Translations under genes and position numbers: made by a program | Assembly (NCBI RefSeq): GCF_003063625.1 | Contig: NZ_CP026605.1 | Span: 124,001-188,000, forward strand | Reading direction: 5' to 3' | Source: Saccharobesus litoralis | Lineage (GTDB): Bacteria > Pseudomonadota > Gammaproteobacteria > Enterobacterales > Alteromonadaceae | DNA: 64,000 bases | Notes under the pieces: generated by a model | What the model saw: the letters and a program-made list of their open reading frames with translations, nothing else | What the model was told of the DNA's origin: nothing | The model's database searches: none | Part shown: positions 19,355 to 27,758 of the stretch, piece by piece | Layout: every line of letters begins with the position of its first letter | Numbering within the stretch: the stretch's first letter is position 1

Positions 19355-20785
19355 TTATTTAGCGAGCTGATAAGCCTCTTTGGCTAATCGATATGAAAGG
19401 TCGTAAGCCAATTGATGGGCAACATCTAAAGAAAGACGTTTTTCTGCCACTAATTGGGCTAAGAAACGACAATCAATACGACGCGCAACATCGTGACGAG
19501 ACGGAATAGATAAAAATGCACGAGTGTCATCATTAAAACCAACCGTATTATAAAATCCAGCGGTTTCTGTCACATTATGACGATAGCGTAACATACCTTC
19601 AGGGCTATCATGGAACCACCAAGCCGGCCCCAGCTTTAAGCATGGGTAATGACCTGCTAATGGAGCAAGCTCACGCGCATACGCCGACTCATCTAAGGTA
19701 AATAGAATAATTTTCAACTGAGATTCCGCACCAAATTTCGCTAATAACGGCTGTAAATCTTCAACAAAGTTAGTGCGTCCAGGAATATCACAACCTTTGT
19801 CTAATCCAAACTTTTCAAAGACTTTTTGATTGTGATTACGACGTGATCCAGGGTGGATCTGCATCACCATGCCGTCTTCTAAACTCATACCGGCCATTTC
19901 AGTCAGCATTTGCGCACGGAATAACTCCCTTTGGCTACCGGTGGCATTTCCAGATAAAACTTCCGTTAATAGTTTTTGACATTCGATCGCCGACAAATCA
20001 GCGGTTAATGCCGTTGGATGACCATGATCTGTGGCAGTTGCACCATGCGCTCTAAAGAATTCACGACGTGCACGTAAGGCATTTAAATAACCGTGCCACT
20101 GGGTAACGTCTTCACCAGTTTGGCTTGCTAAAAGATCGATATTTTTCGCAAAGTTCCAACGATCAGGATCAGTTACATCATCAGGGCGGAACGTGGTGAT
20201 AACCGTTTTTTCATAACCCGTTCCTTGCAGCTTAGCATGGTGCTGCAAGTCGTCGGTTGCACCCTCAGTTGTGGCTAGCAACTCAATATTGAAGCGTTCT
20301 AATAAAGCACGAGGACGGAACGCATCTGTCACTAATTTTGCATTAATCGTGTCGTAGTAAAAGTCAGCCGTTTGTGGGCTAAACTCAACTTCAAAGCCAA
20401 ACACTTCGCTAAAAACAAAGTCCATCCAAATGCGTGAAGGTGTGCCATGGAATAAGTAGTAATGGTCAGCGAAAATGTGCCAAATTTTACGGTAATCAGT
20501 TTCTACTTCGCCACCATCAACACGTGGAATGCCAAGGCTTTCTAGCGCAACGCCTTGGCTATAAAGCATTCTAAAAACATAATGGTCAGGAATTATCAAT
20601 AGCTCTGTGGCGTTCTGAAAACATTCATTACCCGCGAACCAACTTGGATCAGTGTGACCATGCGGACTAATAATGGGTAAATTGGCAACCTCAGCATATA
20701 ATTCACGACTAATGGCTAACTCGCTAGGATCAGCCTTAAATAGCCGGTCATTATCTAGCACTAATGGTTTGTGATTTACGTCCAC
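19355..20785 (-). CDS. uxaC: Glucuronate/galacturonate isomerase
   Basis: 476 residues, family length (amidohydrolase-related). Interconverts D-galacturonate and D-tagaturonate, or D-glucuronate and D-fructuronate, in the cytoplasm. Family segments include ISPHGHTDPSWF near the N-terminus and LTADLSAIECQKLLTEVLSG mid-protein. Start is GTG at 20785 with GAGG ten bases upstream; the ATG at 20790 reads into an immediate stop. It provides the first step of the galacturonate route, followed by the UxaE-like epimerase. It is divergent from the binding-protein gene at 21023 and shares the operator at 20933. A copy of the operator core also lies inside this gene at 19933. Confidence 0.95.
   Translation of the reverse strand: MDVNHKPLVLDNDRLFKADPSELAISRELYAEVANLPIISPHGHTDPSWFAGNECFQNATELLIIPDHYVFRMLYSQGVALESLGIPRVDGGEVETDYRKIWHIFADHYYLFHGTPSRIWMDFVFSEVFGFEVEFSPQTADFYYDTINAKLVTDAFRPRALLERFNIELLATTEGATDDLQHHAKLQGTGYEKTVITTFRPDDVTDPDRWNFAKNIDLLASQTGEDVTQWHGYLNALRARREFFRAHGATATDHGHPTALTADLSAIECQKLLTEVLSGNATGSQRELFRAQMLTEMAGMSLEDGMVMQIHPGSRRNHNQKVFEKFGLDKGCDIPGRTNFVEDLQPLLAKFGAESQLKIILFTLDESAYARELAPLAGHYPCLKLGPAWWFHDSPEGMLRYRHNVTETAGFYNTVGFNDDTRAFLSIPSRHDVARRIDCRFLAQLVAEKRLSLDVAHQLAYDLSYRLAKEAYQLAK
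19933..19946. promoter_or_regulatory. Operator-like sequence inside uxaC (GGCTACCGGTGGCA)
   Basis: Differs from the regulon consensus at one base and lies within codons for GNATGSQ of UxaC. May be chance or an internal auxiliary operator. Confidence 0.3.
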
Positions 20786-20932
20786 AACATTTATTCCTCT
20801 AAATAGTTCAGTGTTAATAGGTGGATAATTTCATTGGCAACCTGCAACCATCGACACAATGTTGACTAGGCTATAAAAAGATAAACGATCTCAAAATTAT
20901 CCGTCGACGTTTAAGCGTAATATAAACTAAAT

Positions 20933-20946
20933 TGCCACCGGTGGCA
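20933..20946. promoter_or_regulatory. Regulon operator TGCCACCGGTGGCA (uxaC / binding protein)
   Basis: Perfect palindrome between the divergent uxaC (starts 20785) and the gene at 21023. One site may control both. Confidence 0.87.
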
Positions 20947-21022
20947 ACCAATGTTAATCTAAACACTTTAAAGTTAGTAAAATGTTAAAAATATAATTTT
21001 CTAAATAAAAAAGAAGGTTCAT

Positions 21023-21874
21023 ATGTGGTTAACAATAACCAAGTTATTCCCCTTGCTATTACTTGTGAGCGTATCAATACAAGCTAAAAATGACATCCGT
21101 GTTCCAGGAAATAAACAGGCTAGTTCACTACCTGTTACCTTACTTAAAACCATGGCGCAAACTAGCGACCAATTCCAACTCGTTTTTCCGTATGATCAAC
21201 AAGGTGAAATTACAAAATCCAGAATATTAAGTGATGTTAAAAATGGTCAACTAGATGTGCATTGGAGTCAATCAAACGCCAAGTTTGAACAAGACTTTCA
21301 AGCGATTTATATCCCTATTTATCGGGGCTTAATCGGTTTTAGAATTGGCATTGTACCCAAATACAAGCGAGATTTACTTCAACAAGTCAGTTCGTTAAGC
21401 CAACTGCAAAAATTTACAGCTGGCTCTGGCACTCTGTGGTCTGATACGCGTATTTTGGAACACAATGGTTTACCTGTCGTTAAAGAGCAGAAATACCCCA
21501 ATTTATTCCCTATGCTAGAAGGGCAACGCTTTGATTATTTTCCACGAGGCTTGCATGAGCCTTGGCGAGAAATAGAAAAATGGCAGCAATACAACCTGAT
21601 TGTAGAACCCCACCTATTAATAAAATACACAGCTCCTTTTTACTTTTTTGTTGCTAAAGATAATCAAGCATTAGCTCAGTTCATCACCCAATCATTAAAT
21701 GAGTTATATGCAACGGGTCAATACCAAGCTTTGTTTTTTGCTGATCACGATGTCGCCACCGCACTCGCCAATGCCGGACTCGAAAAAAGAACCGTCATTG
21801 AATTAACCAACCCTAACCTCACAGCCCAAACACCGTTAACTCAAAAACACCTTTGGTATGATCCGTTTGAATAA
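21023..21874 (+). CDS. Periplasmic solute-binding-like protein, paralogue of the 1728-2720 product
   Basis: 283 residues with a signal peptide ending near SVSIQA. It shares with the 330-residue paralogue the segments TAGSGTLWSDTRILEHNGLPV and RFDYFPRGLHE. Like that gene it has no permease or ATPase partner. AAGAAGG lies upstream of the ATG. Because it diverges from uxaC and shares its operator, it is probably made when pectin or uronates are present. The fold class is reasonably clear (family 3 binding protein); function and ligand are unknown. Confidence 0.72.
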   Translation: MWLTITKLFPLLLLVSVSIQAKNDIRVPGNKQASSLPVTLLKTMAQTSDQFQLVFPYDQQGEITKSRILSDVKNGQLDVHWSQSNAKFEQDFQAIYIPIYRGLIGFRIGIVPKYKRDLLQQVSSLSQLQKFTAGSGTLWSDTRILEHNGLPVVKEQKYPNLFPMLEGQRFDYFPRGLHEPWREIEKWQQYNLIVEPHLLIKYTAPFYFFVAKDNQALAQFITQSLNELYATGQYQALFFADHDVATALANAGLEKRTVIELTNPNLTAQTPLTQKHLWYDPFE

Positions 21875-21950
21875 GTCTGCAGGGGCTGCAGCATTTTTAT
21901 ATCACTTTTTCAGTGAGCAGTCCCTTAAACTCATTATAAACACGGCTTTA

Positions 21951-21972
21951 AATTTGACTATATAATCAAATT
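21951..21972. promoter_or_regulatory. Inverted repeat over the XRE gene promoter
   Basis: AATTTGA (21951-21957) and TCAAATT (21966-21972) flank TATAAT at 21961-21966, 11 bases before the XRE start codon. Probable autoregulatory operator. Confidence 0.55.
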
Positions 21973-21983
21973 AAATTGGTGAT

Positions 21984-22232
21984 ATGAGAGATATTATTGG
22001 GCTAGAGTTACGAAAAGAAAGAAAGAAACGAAAGTTATCTCAAAGCGAATCTGGCTTACCGTTGCAACTGGATGCGGCGGTTATTTCGCGCATTGAAAAT
22101 GGTAAATACACTGGCAGCCTAGCAACATTTGAAAACTACTGTAATTTACTTGGGTTTGAATTATCAATAAAAACGATTGAACATTCGCCTCCAAGTTTTG
22201 ATGAACTTGATGAGTTATTTGGAGACGAATAA
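21984..22232 (+). CDS. Small XRE-family helix-turn-helix regulator
   Basis: 82 residues, nearly all one HTH domain: LRKERKKRKLSQSESGLPL then VISRIENGKYTGSL, with an acidic tail DELDELFGDE. It resembles HipB-like antitoxins, but no hipA or other toxin is adjacent, so it is an orphan. An inverted repeat AATTTGA-N8-TCAAATT overlaps a TATAAT-like box just upstream, which suggests autorepression. Confidence 0.82.
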   Translation: MRDIIGLELRKERKKRKLSQSESGLPLQLDAAVISRIENGKYTGSLATFENYCNLLGFELSIKTIEHSPPSFDELDELFGDE

Positions 22233-22535
22233 CTGTGGAGAAATTAAATTTACCCTATCAGATAAAATCACTGTCAGATTGTCACTAATTAGCGACTTAA
22301 GCTACGGGCTTCTAATTATTTATAATAAGCCTTATTATAGGCGCGATACTTAGCGTCAGAGCCCCTACTTTTGGTGCCTGCAGAGATGCAGGCCCACAGA
22401 AACTTGATACTTTCAAACGATTATTTTAGACAAGTAGATACAACACTTTTTACTCAGCCAAATAAAAAAGCCCCACTGCATAGGGACACACAGTGAGGCC
22501 GAACTGAGCAACTAGGTTGCTCGCACACACAAAGT
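22233..22535. other. Intergenic region between convergent XRE gene and gnd
   Basis: No coding frame supported. It contains a hairpin GCCTGCAGAGATGCAGGC near 22376-22393, of the same mini-palindrome style as other gaps here, and the gnd terminator. Confidence 0.5.
22463..22499 (-). terminator. Rho-independent terminator after gnd
   Basis: On the minus strand GCCTCACTG pairs with CAGTGGGGC (22491-22499 with 22470-22478, one mismatch or wobble) and is followed by TTTTTTA. Confidence 0.8.
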
Positions 22536-24005
22536 TTAAACGTTGTAGGTAGTTGACGCGGTATCACCACCGCGTCCGGTCCAATTCGTATGGAAAAACT
22601 CACCGCGTGGTTTATCGACTCTTTCATAGGTATGCGCACCAAAGTAGTCACGCTGCGCCTGCAATAGGTTGGCCGGTAAACGTTCGGTACGATAACCATC
22701 GAAATAGGTTAGAGCTGAACTTAAACAAGGTACAGGTACCCCATTCGCCACTGCGGTGCTAATGACATTACGCCAACTACTTTGGGCAGACGAAACCGTG
22801 TCCATAAAATACGGATCGAGTAATAAATTGGCTAAATCTGGCTGTTGGTCAAAGGCTTCTTTTATCTTGCCTAAGAACGCAGAACGAATAATACAACCAC
22901 CGCGCCACATTAATGCAATCGCGCCATAATTTAGGCTCCATCCAAACTCTTTCGCGGCTTCTTTAAATAAAACATAGCCTTGGGCATAAGAAACAATTTT
23001 AGATGCCAACAGCGCTTTGCGAATATCTTCAATAAACGCGGCTTTATCGCCTGTAAATTGTTTCGCAGGACCTTGGATCAGTTTTGCCGCGGTAACACGT
23101 TCAGCTTTTTGTGCCGATATACAACGCGCAAATACCGCTTCACCAATTAAGGTTAACGGCACGCCTAAATCCAATGCAGTTACCCCTGTCCACTTACCTG
23201 TACCTTTTTGCCCAGCAGTATCTAAAATATCTTCAACTAGCGGGCTACCATCAGCTTGTTTATAAGCAAAAATATCGCGCGTGATCTCAACTAAATAGCT
23301 ATCAAGCTCAGTTTGGTTCCAATCCGCAAACACTTGATGCAATTCATCAGCCGATAAGCCCAGTACTTCTTTCATTAATTGGTAAGCTTCACAAATCAGC
23401 TGCATGTCGCCATATTCGATACCATTGTGGACCATTTTCACAAAATGACCGGCACCGGCATCACCAACCCAATCACAACAGGGCACGACTAACTCGCCTT
23501 GCTCATTAGCCACTTTGGCCGAAATACTTTGAAAAATATCTTTAACATGTGGCCAAGCAGCAATGGCTCCGCCGGGCATAATTGAAGGCCCCTTCAAAGC
23601 GCCCTCTTCGCCGCCTGAAACCCCAGCACCAATATAATGTAAACCTTTGCTAGCTAAATACTCGGTACGACGATTTGAGTCTGGATAATGGGTGTTACCA
23701 CCATCAATAATAATGTCGCCCGCGTCTAAATGCGGGATAAGCAACTCAATAAAATCATCAACCGGTTGCCCAGCTTTCACCATCAACATCACTTTACGAG
23801 GTGTCGCCAATGACGCAACTAGCTCTTGAATATCTTTTGCTCCGCGTATCGTTTTACCTGCCGCACGACCCGATAAAAACTTTTCGACCTTTTCATAACT
23901 ACGGTTATACGCAGTCACCGTAAATCCTTTACTGGCCATATTGAGTACTAGGTTTTCACCCATTACGGCTAGGCCTACAAGGCCAATATCTGACTTATCT
24001 TTCAT
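22536..24005 (-). CDS. gnd: 6-phosphogluconate dehydrogenase (decarboxylating)
   Basis: 489 residues, NADP-type family length. N-terminal Rossmann segment GLVGLAVMGENLVLNMASKG, substrate segments GAGVSGGEEGALKGPSIMPGG and HFVKMVHNGIEYGDMQ. It oxidises and decarboxylates 6-phosphogluconate to ribulose 5-phosphate. It sits downstream of the uxaE and nickel-cassette genes, all on the minus strand. It therefore offers an outlet for 6-phosphogluconate made by the gluconokinase fused to the LarA-like protein. A 17-base leader segment around TTATATTTTGCTC is duplicated at 24007-24041 directly before the start codon. The gene may have its own promoter because a terminator precedes it. Confidence 0.96.
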   Translation of the reverse strand: MKDKSDIGLVGLAVMGENLVLNMASKGFTVTAYNRSYEKVEKFLSGRAAGKTIRGAKDIQELVASLATPRKVMLMVKAGQPVDDFIELLIPHLDAGDIIIDGGNTHYPDSNRRTEYLASKGLHYIGAGVSGGEEGALKGPSIMPGGAIAAWPHVKDIFQSISAKVANEQGELVVPCCDWVGDAGAGHFVKMVHNGIEYGDMQLICEAYQLMKEVLGLSADELHQVFADWNQTELDSYLVEITRDIFAYKQADGSPLVEDILDTAGQKGTGKWTGVTALDLGVPLTLIGEAVFARCISAQKAERVTAAKLIQGPAKQFTGDKAAFIEDIRKALLASKIVSYAQGYVLFKEAAKEFGWSLNYGAIALMWRGGCIIRSAFLGKIKEAFDQQPDLANLLLDPYFMDTVSSAQSSWRNVISTAVANGVPVPCLSSALTYFDGYRTERLPANLLQAQRDYFGAHTYERVDKPRGEFFHTNWTGRGGDTASTTYNV

Positions 24006-24133
24006 TTATATTTTGCTCCGCACTTATATTTTGCTCGCACTCAGGGCGTGTTGAATTGATCAATGGTGGTCACTGGTATTGTATTAGGGGGAGATCAGTG
24101 ACCCTGTCATATAAGTAAATTAACTTTGTTTTC

Positions 24134-24181
24134 AAAAAACGAGGTGCAGCCAGGGAGACCACACGAATTACGCTGCACCTC
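24134..24181 (-). terminator. Strong terminator after the tagaturonate epimerase gene
   Basis: Perfect 10-base stem GAGGTGCAGC / GCTGCACCTC (24141-24150 with 24172-24181), followed on the minus strand by GTTTTTTG. Confidence 0.85.
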
Positions 24182-24223
24182 ACAAAATAGTGTCTTCTCG
24201 CTCAGACTAAAGATTTTGCACAA

Positions 24224-25471
24224 TTAACCAAAAATTCGGGTTAAGTGACGATCTAAAATATTTTCTGTTACGTTCTTATCGATAATCGCCTTGTTCTCTT
24301 TTAACGCATTTAAGTATTTATCACCCATTTGCGCAGCCACTTTGTAACCAACGTGTAGCAACTGGCGTAAATTTGGATTGTACTCAGGGTGCGCTAAATC
24401 ATGACGTAAAGCATTCGCGTATTGCTGCCCTGTCCAGTTTTGAACGTCAGCTACTGCTGGCAATCCAGCAGGATCAATATCAATGACTGTTGCGTAAGGA
24501 GCACATAACTCATCAAACTTATCCATTGATTTAGCGTAAACCGCTTTGGCAATTTCTAAGCCTTCGCCACCCGCTTCAGCTAAGCCGATCAGCTCTTCTA
24601 ACCAAGTTGTGCCCGCGGTTTTTAAGTGAATACCGGCATTGTGTTTCTTTAAACAACGACCAATCGCAGGATAAATAGAGAATTTATCTGAGCCTGAGTG
24701 CACGCTTAATTTTAGTGTTTCAGGCAAACCAAATTCTTTAATTGCAAAGTCGATAACCGCTAAATCTTGGTCAAACTCTTTTTCAAATTGCACAACATCA
24801 CCCACATAATCGACCCCTTTATTAAAGCGACCCGTGAATTTAGGCGCGATAGTTTGTGCTGGAATACCCTCAGCCGCAATAGCACTTAAAATGAAGAATA
24901 ACTGTAATGGCGTTTGCGGATCTTCACATTCGTCCATTGATACTTCGGTGACAAATTCTCCGACTTTTTCATCAGCAATTTTGCGATAAATTTGTCCAGC
25001 TAATTTAACCGCGCCTAAAAACTCTTTAGCAATTGACTCGACTGTTTCTGCTGTCACGCTAAACGCTTCATCAATACCTGGAATCGTTAATTCACCTAAA
25101 TATTTTTCTTGGGCAGCAACAAAAGCATCGATATCTGCTTGTGGCGCAGCTAAACCAATTTGTTCAGCCACATCCAAGGTAAAAAAGTCACTGCAATCAA
25201 TAAAGCTATCCACAGTCGTCAATTGAATGTGATCAGCATCAACATAATAGGGTAATTGCCAGCCTTTCACCTTTACCGCTGCATCCGCTTCGTCGCGTAA
25301 ACTTTGCGGCACAGTACCTATAATTTGATGCTCACGATTCGATTTATTCCAAACCGGAAATACTTCTAAGCCAAATTTTTCTTTGGCATCTATCATAGCT
25401 TGTAATTGAGCCTCTGCTTGATGGCCAAATCGATCACCAACACCCATTGTGTACTTTGCAATTTTTTTCAT
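24224..25471 (-). CDS. uxaE: Tagaturonate epimerase family protein (UxaE-like)
   Basis: 415 residues beginning MKKIAKYTMGVGDRFGHQ, followed by FPVWNKSNREHQIIGT and PYYVDADHIQLTTVDSFI, which I recognise as the UxaE family. Family members epimerise D-tagaturonate to D-fructuronate, letting galacturonate join the glucuronate branch without UxaB/UxaA. This fits the surrounding uxaC and the uxuB at 49003-50475 and the absence of uxaA/uxaB. A regulon operator lies 33 bases upstream of the start codon. Shorter than Thermotoga-type members, so the assignment rests on conserved segments and context. Confidence 0.85.
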   Translation of the reverse strand: MKKIAKYTMGVGDRFGHQAEAQLQAMIDAKEKFGLEVFPVWNKSNREHQIIGTVPQSLRDEADAAVKVKGWQLPYYVDADHIQLTTVDSFIDCSDFFTLDVAEQIGLAAPQADIDAFVAAQEKYLGELTIPGIDEAFSVTAETVESIAKEFLGAVKLAGQIYRKIADEKVGEFVTEVSMDECEDPQTPLQLFFILSAIAAEGIPAQTIAPKFTGRFNKGVDYVGDVVQFEKEFDQDLAVIDFAIKEFGLPETLKLSVHSGSDKFSIYPAIGRCLKKHNAGIHLKTAGTTWLEELIGLAEAGGEGLEIAKAVYAKSMDKFDELCAPYATVIDIDPAGLPAVADVQNWTGQQYANALRHDLAHPEYNPNLRQLLHVGYKVAAQMGDKYLNALKENKAIIDKNVTENILDRHLTRIFG

Positions 25472-25503
25472 TTTCGCCTCTCGTTGTTATGACACAACCA
25501 TTT

Positions 25504-25517
25504 AGCCACCGGTGGCA
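25504..25517. promoter_or_regulatory. Regulon operator AGCCACCGGTGGCA (uxaE)
   Basis: Differs from the palindrome only at the first base; 33 bases upstream of uxaE and downstream of the nickel-transporter-like gene. Confidence 0.82.
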
Positions 25518-25537
25518 TTTCCGGTAAACTCAGGTTA

Positions 25538-26221
25538 TCACTGTAAAATCCAAACCAATCCTAATGTCGCTGCACATAAACCCAGTGCTTGACTAAACCA
25601 CTGATGAGCCTTCTGGCTATACTTGTAAAGCATACGATTTAGCTGGCCAAAGCCTAAACCAAATACTGTCATGCCAAGTAAACAACCTAGTGAAAACATC
25701 AGCATATAAATAATGGCGCCTACAACTTGGCCTTGCATCGCTACTGGGATCAATGCCAGTGCTGGCGCGCTACCTGCCATACCATGCAACCCACCAACCA
25801 GTATAGGTTTGTGATCATGACGGCTTGTTTGTATTTGTTTTTCTAACCTAGATTGTTGTGTAACCCAGTGTCGATGAAATCTTTGACCATGCTGATGGCG
25901 TTTTAAATGCAAATTGCCTTTATTAATTTGCCAAATCAAACCTAAGCCTAAAACGATAAGCACGCCGCCAACCATAAGCTCAGCCATTTGGGTGATAGCG
26001 GCGGGTAGATGCAGATTAAATACAGTCAAACCAATCGCTAAACCCAGCAAGATCAACCCATGACCACATCCCCACTGCGCGGCGAACTTGATCATGGTTG
26101 CGACTTTGCGCTTAGACTGACTCAGCGTAGATACCGCCATCACATGATCAGCATCAAATGCATGGAGCAAGCCCATTAAGGCTCCCGCGGTTAAAATGGC
26201 AAAAGATTCAAGCATTGACAT
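25538..26221 (-). CDS. NicO/UreH-type membrane protein, probable nickel transporter
   Basis: 227 residues with about six membrane segments. The first carries HAFDADHVMAVS, fitting the HX4DH metal motif of nickel/cobalt transporters; a later segment has GGLHGMAGSAPALAL, as in UreH/HupE-like proteins. A central loop is rich in His (HLKRHQHGQRFHRHW, SRHDHK), suitable for metal binding. It lies 14 bases after larB in the same unit, so nickel supply for the LarA-type cofactor is the obvious role. Cobalt or export cannot be excluded. Confidence 0.8.
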   Translation of the reverse strand: MSMLESFAILTAGALMGLLHAFDADHVMAVSTLSQSKRKVATMIKFAAQWGCGHGLILLGLAIGLTVFNLHLPAAITQMAELMVGGVLIVLGLGLIWQINKGNLHLKRHQHGQRFHRHWVTQQSRLEKQIQTSRHDHKPILVGGLHGMAGSAPALALIPVAMQGQVVGAIIYMLMFSLGCLLGMTVFGLGFGQLNRMLYKYSQKAHQWFSQALGLCAATLGLVWILQ

Positions 26222-26235
26222 GATTTATCTCACAC

Positions 26236-26910
26236 TTAGTTTTCAAACATGTTTAAGGTTTTAATAGCCGCTACAGCAGCACCAAACCCGTTACCAATGT
26301 TAACGGTCACAATTCCTGGTGCACAAGATGCAAGTGCGCTTTCTAAAGCGGCTTTACCACCTGCAGATACGCCATAACCCACTGGGCTTGGTACCGCAAT
26401 AATCGGGGCATGGATCAAACCTGCTAGCACGCTAAATAACGCCCCTTCCATTCCGGCTACTGCGATAATAATTTTATGCTTTTGGATCTCGGGTAACTTT
26501 TCAGTTAAACGCCATAATCCTGCTACACCCACATCGCAAATTAAAGGAGCAGCGTAGCCATTAAATTGCAAAGTTCGCGCGGCTTCACGTGCTACCGAAA
26601 TATCGGATGTCCCCGCAGCCACAATACAAACGCCAGGTTTTAAATTGTTGTCTTGTTCATTTCTACTTACAGCGTCCGTCAGCAAAATTGCCGTATTTGA
26701 GCTTGGATCAAAATCTAATTTTGCTTGGTGTGCATGACTCAAGGTTGCAAATTGCTGGGCACTTAAGCGTGTCAAAAATATACAGTTATTAACGCTTATG
26801 TTATGGGCAATAATCGCATCAAGATCCGCCGTCGCTTTACCTGCGCAAAACACGGCTTCAGCAATACCGGTACGCTCTGCTCGCTGTGAATCCCATTCAA
26901 ACGGCTTCAC
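26236..26910 (-). CDS. larB: LarB-like nickel-pincer nucleotide biosynthesis protein
   Basis: 224 residues from the GTG at 26910, which has GAGG six bases upstream; a longer frame to 26979 lacks a ribosome site and reads through larE. The start overlaps the end of larE by 14 bases. The C-terminal two-thirds is the AIR-carboxylase-like domain (GTSDISVAREAARTLQFNGY; CDVGVAGLWRL; AVAGMEGALFSVLAGL; PSPVGYGVSAGG). LarB carboxylates nicotinic acid adenine dinucleotide and cleaves it to the dicarboxylate mononucleotide, the first step of the nickel-pincer cofactor. Confidence 0.92.
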   Translation of the reverse strand: MKPFEWDSQRAERTGIAEAVFCAGKATADLDAIIAHNISVNNCIFLTRLSAQQFATLSHAHQAKLDFDPSSNTAILLTDAVSRNEQDNNLKPGVCIVAAGTSDISVAREAARTLQFNGYAAPLICDVGVAGLWRLTEKLPEIQKHKIIIAVAGMEGALFSVLAGLIHAPIIAVPSPVGYGVSAGGKAALESALASCAPGIVTVNIGNGFGAAVAAIKTLNMFEN

Positions 26911-27709
26911 GATAAGCCTCTTTTCCAACAAAAGCTGAGCCACGTTGATACAAGCGAATACCACTAAATAAGTTACCACTGCGTTGGCACAAGGCTTTAG
27001 TGACCGCTTGAATATCGGCCATAATTGCCCCTTCGGGTAACGGTGCCATTTCTAAAATAACGCCTTGGTAAGTCATTCGGCAACGCACATCATGACGGCT
27101 TTCAAGAATGGCGTTAACCGCAGACTCTACTTTATCAATAAACTTCAAATCAGCAGGCAGTATACCAATACCCGTTTCCACTCGACTGGCTAAACAAGGC
27201 TGACTCGGTAACGTTTGTAAATCAAACAAGCCCAAGTGTTTAGCGATGGCGTATATATCCTGCTTGCTAATGCCCACATCAACATAAGGATGAACCACTT
27301 TTTGTTGTTCAGCAGCCTGTAAACCGGGACGAAAGTCGCTGAGATCATCGGTATTGGTACCCGACATAACAACGCCTGAATTAGCAACAGACAAACGCTT
27401 ATACAAATTAGATTTACAGTAATAGCAACGATTAATTGGGTTTTTTAAGTAGTTATTATCCGCAAATTCCCCCGCATCAACCAACTTTAGGTTCCACTCG
27501 TAACGTCCGGTATAATCAAAAATTCGCTTCATTGCTTGTTGCGGTACCGCGGGTGAATGCGCATGACAAGCAGTCGTACTTTTAGGGTAATACAGATGCG
27601 CAATAAAGCTTAACACCATACTGTCTATTCCCCCGCTAACCGCTATGGTCATTTTAGGAAACGTGCCTAAATGCGCGACTAACCGCTCTATTTTATCACT
27701 TGTATTCAT
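26897..27709 (-). CDS. larE: LarE-like sulfur transferase for nickel-pincer cofactor
   Basis: 270 residues. ATP-pyrophosphatase PP-loop SGGIDS (25-30). Cys95 and Cys98 (RCYYCK) plus Cys172 (QPCLASR) give a three-cysteine arrangement. LarE proteins with a single Cys sacrifice its sulfur, while three-cysteine members are reported to use an iron-sulfur cluster, so this one is predicted to be the cluster type. It puts sulfur into the nicotinate-derived cofactor precursor made by LarB. It is immediately followed by larB and preceded by the gluconokinase-LarA fusion. Confidence 0.93.
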   Translation of the reverse strand: MNTSDKIERLVAHLGTFPKMTIAVSGGIDSMVLSFIAHLYYPKSTTACHAHSPAVPQQAMKRIFDYTGRYEWNLKLVDAGEFADNNYLKNPINRCYYCKSNLYKRLSVANSGVVMSGTNTDDLSDFRPGLQAAEQQKVVHPYVDVGISKQDIYAIAKHLGLFDLQTLPSQPCLASRVETGIGILPADLKFIDKVESAVNAILESRHDVRCRMTYQGVILEMAPLPEGAIMADIQAVTKALCQRSGNLFSGIRLYQRGSAFVGKEAYREAV

Positions 27710-27758
27710 AACGTTACTCTCACCACAAACAACCCAATCAACCTAACGACAAACCGTT

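Noticed and set aside
24191-24204. Third copy of the composite repeat
   Set aside because: Only 14 bases match (GTCTTCTCGCTCAG), too short to claim a copy; mentioned only as a possible remnant.
26911-26979. N-terminal extension of LarB
   Set aside because: It overlaps larE by over 80 bases and has no ribosome site; the GTG at 26910 has GAGG at proper spacing.
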